Below are positions 25,598-34,276 of a stretch of DNA of 64,000 bases, in pieces. The notes under the pieces were generated by a model. The model searched no databases. It saw only the letters and a list, made by a program, of their open reading frames with translations, and was not told the DNA's origin. A program made the position numbers and the translations under genes. How positions within the stretch are numbered: the stretch's first letter is position 1; each line of letters starts with the position of its first letter. The stretch comes from Sphaerisporangium krabiense (lineage in GTDB: Bacteria > Actinomycetota > Actinomycetes > Streptosporangiales > Streptosporangiaceae), in contig NZ_JACHBR010000002.1 of assembly GCF_014200435.1 (NCBI RefSeq), positions 362,501 to 426,500 on the forward strand, in the 5' to 3' direction.

Positions 25598-26842
25598 ATG
25601 ACGGTTATCACGAACGTTCGCGAGCGGGCGGTCGCCGCGCCGCCCGAGCCCGGCCTGACGCCCGAGGAGATCATCGCGCGGGCCGAGGCGATCGCGCCCA
25701 CCTTGGTCGCGCGCCAGGCGGAGACCGAGGCGCGCACCTACTACGCCCAGGACACCCACGAGCTGTTCGCCGAGGCGGGCCTCTACCGCATCCTCGTCCC
25801 GAAGCGGTACGGCGGGTACGAGTTCGGCGTCGACACCTTCTTCCGCGTGGTCATGACGCTGGCCCGCGGCTGCCCGTCCACGGGCTGGATGTACTGCCTG
25901 GGCGCGGCGCACGCGCTGGCCGTGGCCACGCTGTTCGGCGAGCGGGCCCAGGACGAGATCTTCGACGGCGACTTCATCTGCCCGGCCACGATCATGCCGA
26001 GCGGCACCGCGGAGCGCACCGAGGACGGCGACTGGATCATCAACGGGACGTGGGCCTACTGCTCCGGCTCCCCGTACGCGACGCACTTCGTCGGGCACAC
26101 GCTGGTCGCGCCCGAGGAGGGCGCCGAGCCGGTCCCCATGCTGTTCATCGTGCCGAGCTCGCAGTTTCGGCGGCTGGACGACTGGGGCGGCCAGCTCGGG
26201 CTGAAGGGCAGCGGCTCCCACAGCATTAAGATCGAGAACGCCCGCATCCCTGACCACTTCACGATCAAGTCGCACATCAGCCAGTTCGACGTCAGCGGCG
26301 GCACGCCGGGCCTGACGCTGCACGGCAACCCCCAGTACGGCGGCGGCCCGCTCAGCATCATGATCCTGGAAAGCGCGGTGCTGGCGGCCGGCATCGCGCA
26401 CGGCGCCCTCGACGCCTACGAGGACCTGATGCGCGCCAGGACCACCTCCTTCCCGCCGATCACCGGCCGCACCGAGAACCCCGACTTCCAGTTCTGGTAC
26501 GGCCAGGCGGCCGGCATGCTCGCCACCGCGGAGGCGGCCGTGCTGAACGCGCTGCAGCAGTGGAAGGACGCCTGCGCGCGTGGCCCGGAGGCGTTCACCC
26601 CCGAGCTGGAGCTGCGCATCGCCGGGATCGGCCGCGAGGTCGTGCGCCTGAGCTGGGACGCCGTCCAGCGCTACCTGTTCCCGACCGCCGGGTCCAGCTC
26701 GGTGCGCGTCGGCGAGCGCGTCGAGCGGGTGTGGCGCGACCTGTCCACCATGCACAGCCACGCCGGCGTCGCGATCTATCTGAACGGCCTGGCCCCCCGC
26801 GAGTACGCGATGGCGCGGTTCGGCATCGAGGCGCACCACTGA
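25598..26842 (+). CDS. Flavin-dependent monooxygenase of the acyl-CoA dehydrogenase fold
   Basis: 414 residues with the class D two-component monooxygenase layout. The N-terminal helical domain contains LFAEAGLYRILVPKRYGGYE, the middle beta domain LDDWGGQLGLKGSGSHSIKI and the C-terminal helical domain SWDAVQRYLFPTAGSSSV and HAGVAIYLNG. The CoA-binding and catalytic glutamate features of true acyl-CoA dehydrogenases are not seen. Relatives hydroxylate phenols or oxidise amines using FADH2 or FMNH2 from a separate reductase; no reductase gene is present in the window. AAAGGACC precedes the ATG. It is probably the first gene of the rightward biosynthetic unit, ended by a strong terminator. Confidence 0.82.
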   Translation: MTVITNVRERAVAAPPEPGLTPEEIIARAEAIAPTLVARQAETEARTYYAQDTHELFAEAGLYRILVPKRYGGYEFGVDTFFRVVMTLARGCPSTGWMYCLGAAHALAVATLFGERAQDEIFDGDFICPATIMPSGTAERTEDGDWIINGTWAYCSGSPYATHFVGHTLVAPEEGAEPVPMLFIVPSSQFRRLDDWGGQLGLKGSGSHSIKIENARIPDHFTIKSHISQFDVSGGTPGLTLHGNPQYGGGPLSIMILESAVLAAGIAHGALDAYEDLMRARTTSFPPITGRTENPDFQFWYGQAAGMLATAEAAVLNALQQWKDACARGPEAFTPELELRIAGIGREVVRLSWDAVQRYLFPTAGSSSVRVGERVERVWRDLSTMHSHAGVAIYLNGLAPREYAMARFGIEAHH

Positions 26843-26905
26843 CGCGCCCCCGGACCGGCGACCGCACGAGCCCGCCCGCACCCCCGGGCAGGGCTCCTCG
26901 CCCCC

Positions 26906-26949
26906 ACGCCGGCCGCGCTCCGCGACGGAGCGCGGCCGGCGTTTCTTTT
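26906..26949 (+). terminator. Intrinsic terminator after the first monooxygenase gene
   Basis: Perfect 17-bp stem around a CGA loop (arms 26906-26922 and 26926-26942), followed by TTCTTTT. It ends the transcript 64 bp after the stop at 26842. Confidence 0.85.
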
Positions 26950-27033
26950 CCCAGGGAAATGACGGCGGCGGTTTCCCGATTCCGCCCGGCGAAATACGGC
27001 GCCGCGCATATGGGCGGGCCCGCCGCGGACCGC

Positions 27034-27051
27034 AGCATTCCAGGAGATGCG
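27034..27051 (+). promoter_or_regulatory. Cluster dyad motif upstream of the NRPS gene
   Basis: AGCATTCCAGGAGATGCG, with GCAT / ATGC arms, 208 bp before the NRPS GTG. A second GCATTCC half-site lies at 27094-27100. Confidence 0.55.
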
Positions 27052-27258
27052 GCGCTCCCGGCCCGCGCGTGACCATGTAACGGTGAGGATGAAGCATTCC
27101 GGTCGAATCGAATCCGGACGGAAAAGCCACCGCGGAAACAGCGGGCCGTTCGCCCTCCGCTGACGCGGGGCGAAATCAGGAAAAGCATCCCTCACGCGAC
27201 CGCCTGTTTCTCAGGAGCCCGCCTCCGCGCGGTCGCCGGAAGGCGAAAGGGAACACGA

Positions 27259-30200
27259 GTGACTGAGGCGTCTCGCGCACGCGGGTCCGGGACACGGCGC
27301 GCGGTTACCTCCTGCGCGCAGGACGGGCTGTGGTTCCTCCACGGCACCGCGCCGTGCGCCCCCGCGTACACCGTCGGCCGGGCCTACCGGGTGACCGGCG
27401 AGCTCCAGGTGCCGGCGCTGCGGGCGGCCTGGCGCGCGGTGGTCCGCCGCCACGAGAGCCTGCGCACGACCCTCGTCGAGGAGTCCGGGCGGCCGGTCCA
27501 GGAGATCGCCCCCGAGTGCGACCCCCGCGCGTTCGCCGACCTCGGCGCGGCGGCGGGCCCCGACCCGGACGCGACGGCCGCCCGCCTGTACGCGCGCATG
27601 GCCTCCGAGCCGCTGGACCTGGCGGCCGGGCCGCTCGCCCGCCTGGGCGTCGCGCGGCTCGGCGCGGACGAGCACCTGGTCCTGATCCTGCTCCACCGGG
27701 CGGTCGCCGACGACGCCTCGATGGCGATCGTCGTGGAGGAGCTGTCGGCCTGCTACGCGGCCGCGACCGCCTGCCGTCCCGCCGGGTCGGCCAGCCCCGC
27801 GCTGCCGCCCCGGTACGCCGACCATGCCCGAGAGGAGCGCGTACGGCTCGCCGCGCCGGGCCTGGGCGAGCGGTTGGATCGGGCGGCGGCCGAGCTGACC
27901 CCGCACCCCTCCCCGGCCGTCCCCCCGCCCGACCGGCCCCGCCGCGTCGTCCCCGAGTACGAGGGCGGCGCCGCGCGGTTCCACTGGGGCGCCGAGCTGG
28001 CCGGCCCGGTGCGGGAACTGGCGGAAGCGGAGGGCGTGCCGCCGTACGCCGTCCCGCTCGCGGCCTTCCAGGCGCTGCTCGCGCGGTACGCCGGCGAGGA
28101 TCGGGTGGCCGTCGGGGTCCCCGTCGCCACGCGCCCGCCCGGGTTCGAGCGGGCGGTGGGGTGCTTCGAGAACCTCGTCGTGGTCTGTACGGACCTGTCC
28201 GGCCGGCCGTCCTTCCGTGACCTGCTCGGCCGGGCGGCCAGGAGCGCCGAGGCGGCCTTCGCCCGGCGCGACGTCCCCTTCGACCGGCTGGTCCGGGCGC
28301 TCGGCCCCGACCGGGAGGCCGGCCGCGTCCCCTTCTGCGATGTCCTGGTCGCCTTCGAGGCGCCCGAGCCGGTGCCCGACCTGCCCGGCGCCGTCGTGCG
28401 CCGCCTGCGGGTCGAGGACGCCTACGTCCGCGCCGACCTCGCCCTGACCCTGGGCGAGGCGGCGACGGGCTCGCTGGCCTACCGGACGGCCCTGTACGAC
28501 GACACGACGGCGCGGCTCGTGCTGCGCCACCTGCGCACCTTGCTGAGCGCCGCGCTGCGCGACCCGGACGCGCCGGTGGACGCGCTGCCGCTGGAGACCC
28601 CCGAGCGGGCCCGCCTCGCGGTGCGCGCCGCCGATGGCGTCACCGGGACCGCGGCCCCTGACCTGCCCGTCCACGAGCTCGTCCGCCTGCGCGCCCGCCG
28701 CGACCCGTCCGCACCGGCGCTGTCCTGGGACGGCGAGGTCGTCTCCTACGGCGAGCTGGACCGGTGGGCGGGGCGGGTGGCCGCGGCGCTCGGCGCGCCG
28801 GACGGCGTCGCGGGCAGGCCCGTCGCCGTCCGGGCCGCCTCCGGCCCCCGCCAGATCGCCGCGTCGCTCGGCGTGCTGCGCGCCGGGGGGCGGCTGGTCT
28901 GCCTCGGGACCGGCGACGTGGGGGAGCGGGGCCGCATGGTGCTCGGCGACGTGCGCCCGGCCGTCCTCGCGCTCGACGGCGACCCGGACGGCGACGCGCT
29001 CGCCGCCTGGTACCGCGACGAGCTGGGCGGCACGGTGCTGGACCTGACCGCGGCCGGCCGGGAACCGGCGTCCGGCCCACCACGAGACCCGGCCGCCGCG
29101 GCGGTCCCCGGCCCGCCGGAGACCCCGGCGCCGGCCCCCTCCCGGCTGGATGAGGCGGCGTACGTCACCTACACCTCCGGGTCCACCGGCAGGCCGAAGG
29201 GGATCGCCCAGACGCACGCCACGTTCGCGCAGTTCGTCACCTGGTTCGCGGACGAGTTCCGCATGGGCCCGGGCGCGCGCGTGGCGCAGTGGGCGGCGCC
29301 GGGGTACGACGCGAGCCTGGTGGAGGCGTTCTCCGCGCTCACCGCCGGGGCCACGCTCTGCACCGTCCCCGACAAGATCCGGGCGAACCCCGACAAGGTC
29401 GTCGAATGGCTCGCCGATCAGCGGATCACCCTCTTCCAGACCGTCCCGAGCTTCGCACGGCAACTGCTCGGGCTGATCGAACGGCGCGGCCCCGCCGAGC
29501 CGCCCCTGGCCCTGGACCACCTCCTTCTGGCCGGGGAGCCGCTGCCGGGAGAACTGGCCGGCGCGCTGCGCGCCGCGCTGCCCGGCGTGCGGCTGGTCAA
29601 CCTCTACGGGCCCACCGAGTCGATCCTCGCCACCTGGCACGAGATCACGGGCCCGGTGCGGGGGATCGCGCCGATCGGCGGATCCATCCCGGGACGGCAG
29701 GTGCTGGTGCTCGACGACCGGGACCGCCCGTGCCCGGCCGGCGTCACCGGGCAGATCGTCATCATCGGTCCCTACGTGACGTCCGGCTACGTCGGCGCCG
29801 CGGCCGGGGACCGGGCCTCCTTCCAGCCGGTTCCGGCCATCCCGGAGCTCGCGCTGGACGGCGGGCACTGCTACCGGACGGGAGACCTGGGCCGCCGCCG
29901 CTGGGACGGATCCCTGGAGTTCGGCGGGCGCAGGGACTTCCAGATCAAGTTCAACGGCGTCCGGGTCGAGCTCACCGACATCGAGACGGCGCTGGCCGCC
30001 GAGGAGTCGGTGGCCGACTGCGCGGTGGTCCCGGTCGCCGACACCCACGGCCTGGTGACCCGCCTGGTGGCGTACGTCGTGCCACGGCCGGGGGCCGAGG
30101 AGCCGGGACCCTGGCGCGCCGCGCTGCGCAGGCGGTTCGGCGGATCCGCGCTCCCCGTCTCCTTCAAGATCGTGGACGGGCTTCCCCGCAACGCCGGCGG

Positions 30201-30546
30201 CAAGGTGGACCGGCGCGGGCTTCCCCGCCCCGGCTCCTCGCCCGCGGGCGCCGCGGGAACGCGGCGGACGCGGGTGGAGCGGGAAATGGCCGCGCTCTGG
30301 TCGGAACTGCTGGGCGGCGATCCGAGCGCCCCGGACGATGGCGTCCGTTTCTCGGGCGACACCTTTTTCTCGGCGGGCGGGCATTCGCTGCTCGTCCCCG
30401 TGCTGCTGCGCCGGATTCGCGAGCGTTTCGGAACGGCGGTGTCGCTGCCCGAGTACCACGCGAACCCTACATTCGTCGGCCTTTCCGCCCTGGTCGACGC
30501 GCAGATTCCTTCAGTAAAAGCGGCAAGCGCCATCATGATGGGGTGA
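27259..30546 (+). CDS. NRPS module C-A-PCP, predicted to activate beta-tyrosine or similar
   Basis: 1095 residues. Condensation domain 15-440: the HHxxxDG motif reads HRAVADD (H146, R147, D151, D152), so the catalytic second histidine is lost. Adenylation domain 460-960: A3 TYTSGSTGRPKG near 638, A4 GYDASLVEAFSAL, A5 NLYGPTESILATW, A7 YRTGDLG, A8 FNGVRVELTDIE, A10 NAGGKVDRRGLPR. My alignment gives the pocket code D-A-V-Q-L-A-L-L-A-K; from memory the beta-tyrosine domain SgcC1 has Q and L at the same central positions. The PCP at 1010-1090 has FFSAGGHSL with S1043 as the phosphopantetheine site. Eight bases separate its stop from the aminomutase start. No thioesterase domain. Confidence 0.88.
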   Translation: MTEASRARGSGTRRAVTSCAQDGLWFLHGTAPCAPAYTVGRAYRVTGELQVPALRAAWRAVVRRHESLRTTLVEESGRPVQEIAPECDPRAFADLGAAAGPDPDATAARLYARMASEPLDLAAGPLARLGVARLGADEHLVLILLHRAVADDASMAIVVEELSACYAAATACRPAGSASPALPPRYADHAREERVRLAAPGLGERLDRAAAELTPHPSPAVPPPDRPRRVVPEYEGGAARFHWGAELAGPVRELAEAEGVPPYAVPLAAFQALLARYAGEDRVAVGVPVATRPPGFERAVGCFENLVVVCTDLSGRPSFRDLLGRAARSAEAAFARRDVPFDRLVRALGPDREAGRVPFCDVLVAFEAPEPVPDLPGAVVRRLRVEDAYVRADLALTLGEAATGSLAYRTALYDDTTARLVLRHLRTLLSAALRDPDAPVDALPLETPERARLAVRAADGVTGTAAPDLPVHELVRLRARRDPSAPALSWDGEVVSYGELDRWAGRVAAALGAPDGVAGRPVAVRAASGPRQIAASLGVLRAGGRLVCLGTGDVGERGRMVLGDVRPAVLALDGDPDGDALAAWYRDELGGTVLDLTAAGREPASGPPRDPAAAAVPGPPETPAPAPSRLDEAAYVTYTSGSTGRPKGIAQTHATFAQFVTWFADEFRMGPGARVAQWAAPGYDASLVEAFSALTAGATLCTVPDKIRANPDKVVEWLADQRITLFQTVPSFARQLLGLIERRGPAEPPLALDHLLLAGEPLPGELAGALRAALPGVRLVNLYGPTESILATWHEITGPVRGIAPIGGSIPGRQVLVLDDRDRPCPAGVTGQIVIIGPYVTSGYVGAAAGDRASFQPVPAIPELALDGGHCYRTGDLGRRRWDGSLEFGGRRDFQIKFNGVRVELTDIETALAAEESVADCAVVPVADTHGLVTRLVAYVVPRPGAEEPGPWRAALRRRFGGSALPVSFKIVDGLPRNAGGKVDRRGLPRPGSSPAGAAGTRRTRVEREMAALWSELLGGDPSAPDDGVRFSGDTFFSAGGHSLLVPVLLRRIRERFGTAVSLPEYHANPTFVGLSALVDAQIPSVKAASAIMMG

Positions 30547-30553
30547 GAGAAAC

Positions 30554-32158
30554 GTGACTCTGGTCGACACCGAAGTTTCCGTTGATTTCGACGGCGAGAC
30601 CTTGGACATTCCGCGGATCAGGCGGGTCGCCGAGAACGGCGCGCACGTCACCGTGTCCTCCGGGGCGCTGGCCCGCGCCGCGGCGAGCCGGCGGGTCTTC
30701 GAGGACACCGTCCGGCAGGGCCTGCCCGTCTACGGGGTCACCACCGGGTACGGCGAGATGATCTACATGCTGGTGGACACCTCCAAGGAGGTGGAGCTCC
30801 AGACCAACCTGGTGCGCAGCCACAGCGCCGGCGTGGGCCCGCTGTTCGCCGAGGACGAGGCCAGGGCCATCCTCGCGGCCCGCCTGAACGCCCTGGCCAA
30901 GGGCTACTCGGCGGTGCGCCCCGAGCTGCTGGAACGCCTCGCGCTCTACCTGAACCTGGGGATCACCCCGGCGATCCCGGAGATCGGCTCCCTGGGCGCG
31001 AGCGGCGACCTGGCCACGCTCGCGCACATCGCCGTCACCGTCATCGGCGAGGGCTACGTGCTGCGCGACGGCCGCCGCGTCGAGACCGGCGCGGTGCTGC
31101 GCGAGCACGGCATCGAGCCGCTGGAGCTGCGCTTCAAGGAGGGCCTGGCGCTGATCAACGGCACCTCCGGCATGACGGGCCTCGGCTCGCTGGTGGTCGG
31201 CCGCGCGCTGGACCAGATCCGCCAGGCCGAGATCGTCACCGCCCTGGTCGTGGAGACCCTGCGCGGCTCGACCAGCCCGTTCCTGCCGGAGGGCCACGAC
31301 ATCGCCCGTCCGCACGGCGGCCAGATCGACACCGCCGCCAACATGCGCGCGCTCATGCGCGGCAGCGGCGTCGCCGTCGAGCACGCCGAGCTGCGCCGGC
31401 AGGCCCAGGAGCAGCGCTCCGACGACGGCGTCTCGCGCACCGAGGTCTACCTGCAGAAGGCGTACACGCTGCGCGCCATCCCGCAGGTCGTCGGCGCGGT
31501 CAGGGACACCCTGTACCACGCGACCGAGAAGCTGCAGATCGAGCTGAACTCCTCCAACGACAACCCGCTGTTCTTCGAGGGCCAGGAGATCTTCCACGGC
31601 GCCAACTTCCACGGCCAGCCGATCGCGTTCGCGATGGACTACGTCACGATCGCGCTCACCCAGCTCGGCGTGTTCTCCGAGCGCCGCACCAACCGCCTGC
31701 TCAACCGCCACCTGAGCGACGGCCTTCCCGAGTTCCTCGTGCAGGGCGACCCCGGCCTCAACAGCGGCTTCGCCGGCGCGCAGTACCCGGCGACCGCGCT
31801 GGTGGCGGAGAACAGGACCATCGGCCCGGCCAGCACCCAGAGCGTCCCGTCCAACGGCGACAACCAGGACGTGGTCAGCATGGGCCTCATCTCGGCCCGC
31901 AACGCCCGCCGGGTGCTGAACAACAACACCAGGATCCTCGCCGTCGAGTTCCTGGCCGCGGCCCAGGCCGTCGACCTGTCGGGCCGCTACGAGGGCCTCA
32001 GCCAGGCGGGCAAGGCCACCTACGACCTGGTCCGCTCGCTGGTGCCGACCCTGGAGCAGGACCGCTACATGTCCGACGACCTGGAGACGGTGGCCGCCGC
32101 GATCGCGCGCGGCGACTTCGTCCGGGCCGTCGAGGGCGCCGGCGTCGAGCTGCGCTGA
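30554..32158 (+). CDS. MIO-dependent tyrosine 2,3-aminomutase (or ammonia lyase)
   Basis: 534 residues. The MIO prosthetic group forms from A149-S150-G151 in GSLGASGDLATLAHIAV. The catalytic tyrosine is Y60 in LPVYGVTTGYG, in the mobile lid loop. Further family signatures are LVRSHSAGVG, NSSNDNPLFF, GLNSGFAGAQYPATALVAEN and PSNGDNQDVVSMG. Length and these motifs agree with SgcC4-type tyrosine aminomutases, which turn L-tyrosine into (S)-beta-tyrosine. The S-H pair in RSHSAG also occurs in histidine ammonia lyases, but the ATALVAEN / SNGDNQDVVSMG end fits the aminomutases better. It directly follows the NRPS gene, so substrate and activating enzyme are made together. A terminator follows. Confidence 0.87.
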   Translation: MTLVDTEVSVDFDGETLDIPRIRRVAENGAHVTVSSGALARAAASRRVFEDTVRQGLPVYGVTTGYGEMIYMLVDTSKEVELQTNLVRSHSAGVGPLFAEDEARAILAARLNALAKGYSAVRPELLERLALYLNLGITPAIPEIGSLGASGDLATLAHIAVTVIGEGYVLRDGRRVETGAVLREHGIEPLELRFKEGLALINGTSGMTGLGSLVVGRALDQIRQAEIVTALVVETLRGSTSPFLPEGHDIARPHGGQIDTAANMRALMRGSGVAVEHAELRRQAQEQRSDDGVSRTEVYLQKAYTLRAIPQVVGAVRDTLYHATEKLQIELNSSNDNPLFFEGQEIFHGANFHGQPIAFAMDYVTIALTQLGVFSERRTNRLLNRHLSDGLPEFLVQGDPGLNSGFAGAQYPATALVAENRTIGPASTQSVPSNGDNQDVVSMGLISARNARRVLNNNTRILAVEFLAAAQAVDLSGRYEGLSQAGKATYDLVRSLVPTLEQDRYMSDDLETVAAAIARGDFVRAVEGAGVELR

Positions 32159-32174
32159 CCCCGCCACGAGGACG

Positions 32175-32208
32175 ACGCCTTCCCGGGACCGCGCTCCCGG
32201 GAAGGCGT
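32175..32208 (+). terminator. Intrinsic terminator after the aminomutase gene
   Basis: A 14-bp perfect stem (arms 32175-32188 and 32195-32208) with loop CCGCGC, then TCCTCTTCC. It ends the NRPS-aminomutase transcript 16 bp after the stop. Confidence 0.75.
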
Positions 32209-32451
32209 TCCTCTTCCGCCGGGAAATGCGCCCGCGATTCGGCAACGTGGAAGAACCCATTTCTCCGGCGGCGTAGTTGAATAACCGGTATGACGGCCCG
32301 CGCGGCGTTTCCCGCCGGCCGCGCGGGCGCCGTCGATTCACCGGAAAGAAACGCGGCGCCGCCCCGCGAAATCGAGCAGCCGTGCGGCGCCGCGAGCGTG
32401 CTTCCGCGGTCCGATCCCGCGCAGGCGGACCTGAAAGGGGTTCGAGGCCTC

Positions 32452-33810
32452 ATGAGCATTTCTGAGACGATCGACGCGCCGGAGACGACGCGGATTCCGC
32501 TGTCCTTCAACCAGGAATTCCTGTGCATGTTCGACACGGGCGGCGACGACGGGCCCTTCGGCTCGCACTACAACATCGTGTACGGCTGGCGGCTCGAAGG
32601 CCGCCTGGACGTCGAGGCGCTGCGCGAGGCGCTGAACGACGTCGTGGCCCGGCACGAGGCGCTGCGCACCTCCATCGAGACCGACGAGCACGGCCGGTAC
32701 CAGAAGGTGCTGCCGCCGGCGCCGGTCTCGCTGGAGGTGCGCGACCTGTCCGGCACCGACCCGGTGGACCGCGACCGCATCGCCGGCGAACTGGTCAACG
32801 AGGCCGAGGCGGGGGCGTACGGCATCGAGGAGATGCCGCTGCTGCGCGGCGTCCTCGGCCGGTTCGACGCCCGGGACGCGGCGCTGGTGCTCATCGCGCA
32901 CCACTCCGCCGTCGACGAGTGGTCCATGCGGCTGCTCATGCGCGACCTCGCCCTCTGCTACGCGGCGCGCCGGGGCCAGGACGCGCCCGCGCTGCCCGAG
33001 GTGCACCAGTACCAGGAGTTCGCCCGCTGGCAGCTCGACACGCTCGCCGGCGGCGGCAAGGCCCGCGCCTACTGGCGCGAGAAGCTGAGCGGGGCCCAGG
33101 TCTCGGCGACGCGCACCGACCATCCGCGCTCGGAGAACCGGCCGAAGACCACCTCCTGGCACCGGTTCGCCATCGGCAAGGACACCACCGCGGGCATCCT
33201 CAAGCTGTCCAGGACGACCCGCAGCTCGCCGTTCATGATCCTCCTCGCCGGGTACAGCGTGCTGCTCGGCAAGGTGAACGACTCCACCGACATCGTCGTG
33301 CCGACGTTCGCCTCCGGCCGGGGGCAGGCGCGGTTCCACGACACCGTGGGCTCCTTCTTCAACTTCATGCCGCTGCGCACCGACCTGTCCGGCGCCGGCA
33401 CCTTCCGCGAGGTGGTGAAGCGCGTCCGCGCGACGTGCATGGAGGCCTACTCCAACGACATCCCCTTCGCGCAGGTGCTGGAGGAGGTCCCGGCCCTCAT
33501 GGCGCCGCTCGGCGAGGACGACCGCGCCGTGGCCGCCTTCCAGGTGTTCCGCTCCCCGTTCGCGAGCGACCGCGAGGTGGCGGGCGACCTGGAGTACGCG
33601 GAGATCCCGCGCCGGATCGACCAGCCGGTGGGCGGGGACGTCCCCGACGGCGCGCTGTGGCAGCTCGAGATCGACTCCTCCGGGGAGATCCTCGCGACGC
33701 TGGGGTTCAACAGCAACCTCTTCGACGAGAGCACCTTCACCGCGCAGGCCGCCGAGTTCACCCGGCTGCTGCGGGCGGCGATCGCCGACCCCGACGCGCC
33801 CCTGAGCTGA
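32452..33810 (+). CDS. Free-standing condensation enzyme (SgcC5-like)
   Basis: 452 residues, a whole NRPS condensation domain without partners. The core motif is HHSAVDEW (H150, H151, D155), with both histidines kept and the usual glycine replaced by glutamate. Other C-domain motifs are PLSFNQEFLCMFD near 15, ARHEALRTSIE near 65, YQEFARWQLD near 185 and VGSFFNFMPLRTDLS near 300. SgcC5 of C-1027 is such an enzyme; it transfers a PCP-bound beta-amino acid to a hydroxyl group, forming an ester. It is the likely active condensation catalyst here, given the degenerate C domain of the NRPS. The start at 32452 follows GAAAGGGG; 55 bp before the free PCP gene. Confidence 0.85.
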   Translation: MSISETIDAPETTRIPLSFNQEFLCMFDTGGDDGPFGSHYNIVYGWRLEGRLDVEALREALNDVVARHEALRTSIETDEHGRYQKVLPPAPVSLEVRDLSGTDPVDRDRIAGELVNEAEAGAYGIEEMPLLRGVLGRFDARDAALVLIAHHSAVDEWSMRLLMRDLALCYAARRGQDAPALPEVHQYQEFARWQLDTLAGGGKARAYWREKLSGAQVSATRTDHPRSENRPKTTSWHRFAIGKDTTAGILKLSRTTRSSPFMILLAGYSVLLGKVNDSTDIVVPTFASGRGQARFHDTVGSFFNFMPLRTDLSGAGTFREVVKRVRATCMEAYSNDIPFAQVLEEVPALMAPLGEDDRAVAAFQVFRSPFASDREVAGDLEYAEIPRRIDQPVGGDVPDGALWQLEIDSSGEILATLGFNSNLFDESTFTAQAAEFTRLLRAAIADPDAPLS

Positions 33811-33864
33811 GAAGACACCGCCCACACCGGAACGACACGCCTTGCCGGCACATAGGAGGACCCA

Positions 33865-34140
33865 ATGAGCAGCGGCCACACCGGGGACCTGGCGACCCAG
33901 GACATCCAGGAGAAGGTCGAGAAGATCTGGAACGACGTGCTCGCGGTGCGCGTCGGCGAGGAGAACGCGACGTTCTTCGAGCTGAACGGCGAGTCGATCG
34001 CGGCCACCCGCATCGCCTCGCGCGTCGGCGACGAGATCGGCGTCGAGATCGAGGTCGCCGACATCTTCGAGGACGACCCCACCCTCGCCCAGTTCACCCG
34101 CACGATCCTGGCGAAGGCGAGCACCGTCTCCCGCGCCTGA
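33865..34140 (+). CDS. Free-standing peptidyl carrier protein
   Basis: 91 residues of acyl/peptidyl carrier type. Phosphopantetheine attaches at S44 in FFELNGESIAATRIA, followed by helix II/III segments VEIEVADIFEDDPTLAQFTR. AGGAGG lies 5 nt before the ATG. It is homologous in role to SgcC2, which carries beta-tyrosine while it is hydroxylated and passed to the condensation enzyme. Next to a free C enzyme and close to an HpaB hydroxylase, it most likely holds the aromatic beta-amino acid. Why both this and the NRPS-borne PCP are needed is not evident. Confidence 0.88.
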   Translation: MSSGHTGDLATQDIQEKVEKIWNDVLAVRVGEENATFFELNGESIAATRIASRVGDEIGVEIEVADIFEDDPTLAQFTRTILAKASTVSRA

Positions 34141-34180
34141 ACCACCCCACGGCGTCGTGACCATCCCGGCGCCACACCAC

Positions 34181-34221
34181 CGAAGCCCCTGGCGCGGGAC
34201 CACTCCCGCCCAGGGGCTTCG
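34181..34221. terminator. Terminator between convergent genes
   Basis: CGAAGCCCCTGG (34181-34192) pairs with the CCAGGGGCTTCG end (34210-34221), with a further GCGGGA / TCCCGC stem inside. It sits between the convergent carrier-protein and protease genes and can serve both strands. Confidence 0.75.
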
Positions 34222-34276
34222 TCATGCCTGTGGCCGTGTGGCGCGTCGCGCCGCCGGGACGGCCATGAGGGGCCGG

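Noticed and set aside
27211..30459. Long open frame antisense to the NRPS gene
   Set aside because: The plus strand carries all NRPS core motifs in order; the antisense frame is compositional.
30554..32158. Histidine ammonia lyase (hutH) as the name for the MIO enzyme
   Set aside because: The C-terminal motifs, adjacency to NRPS, PCP and HpaB genes and absence of other hut genes favour a tyrosine aminomutase, although the S-H pair keeps the alternative open.
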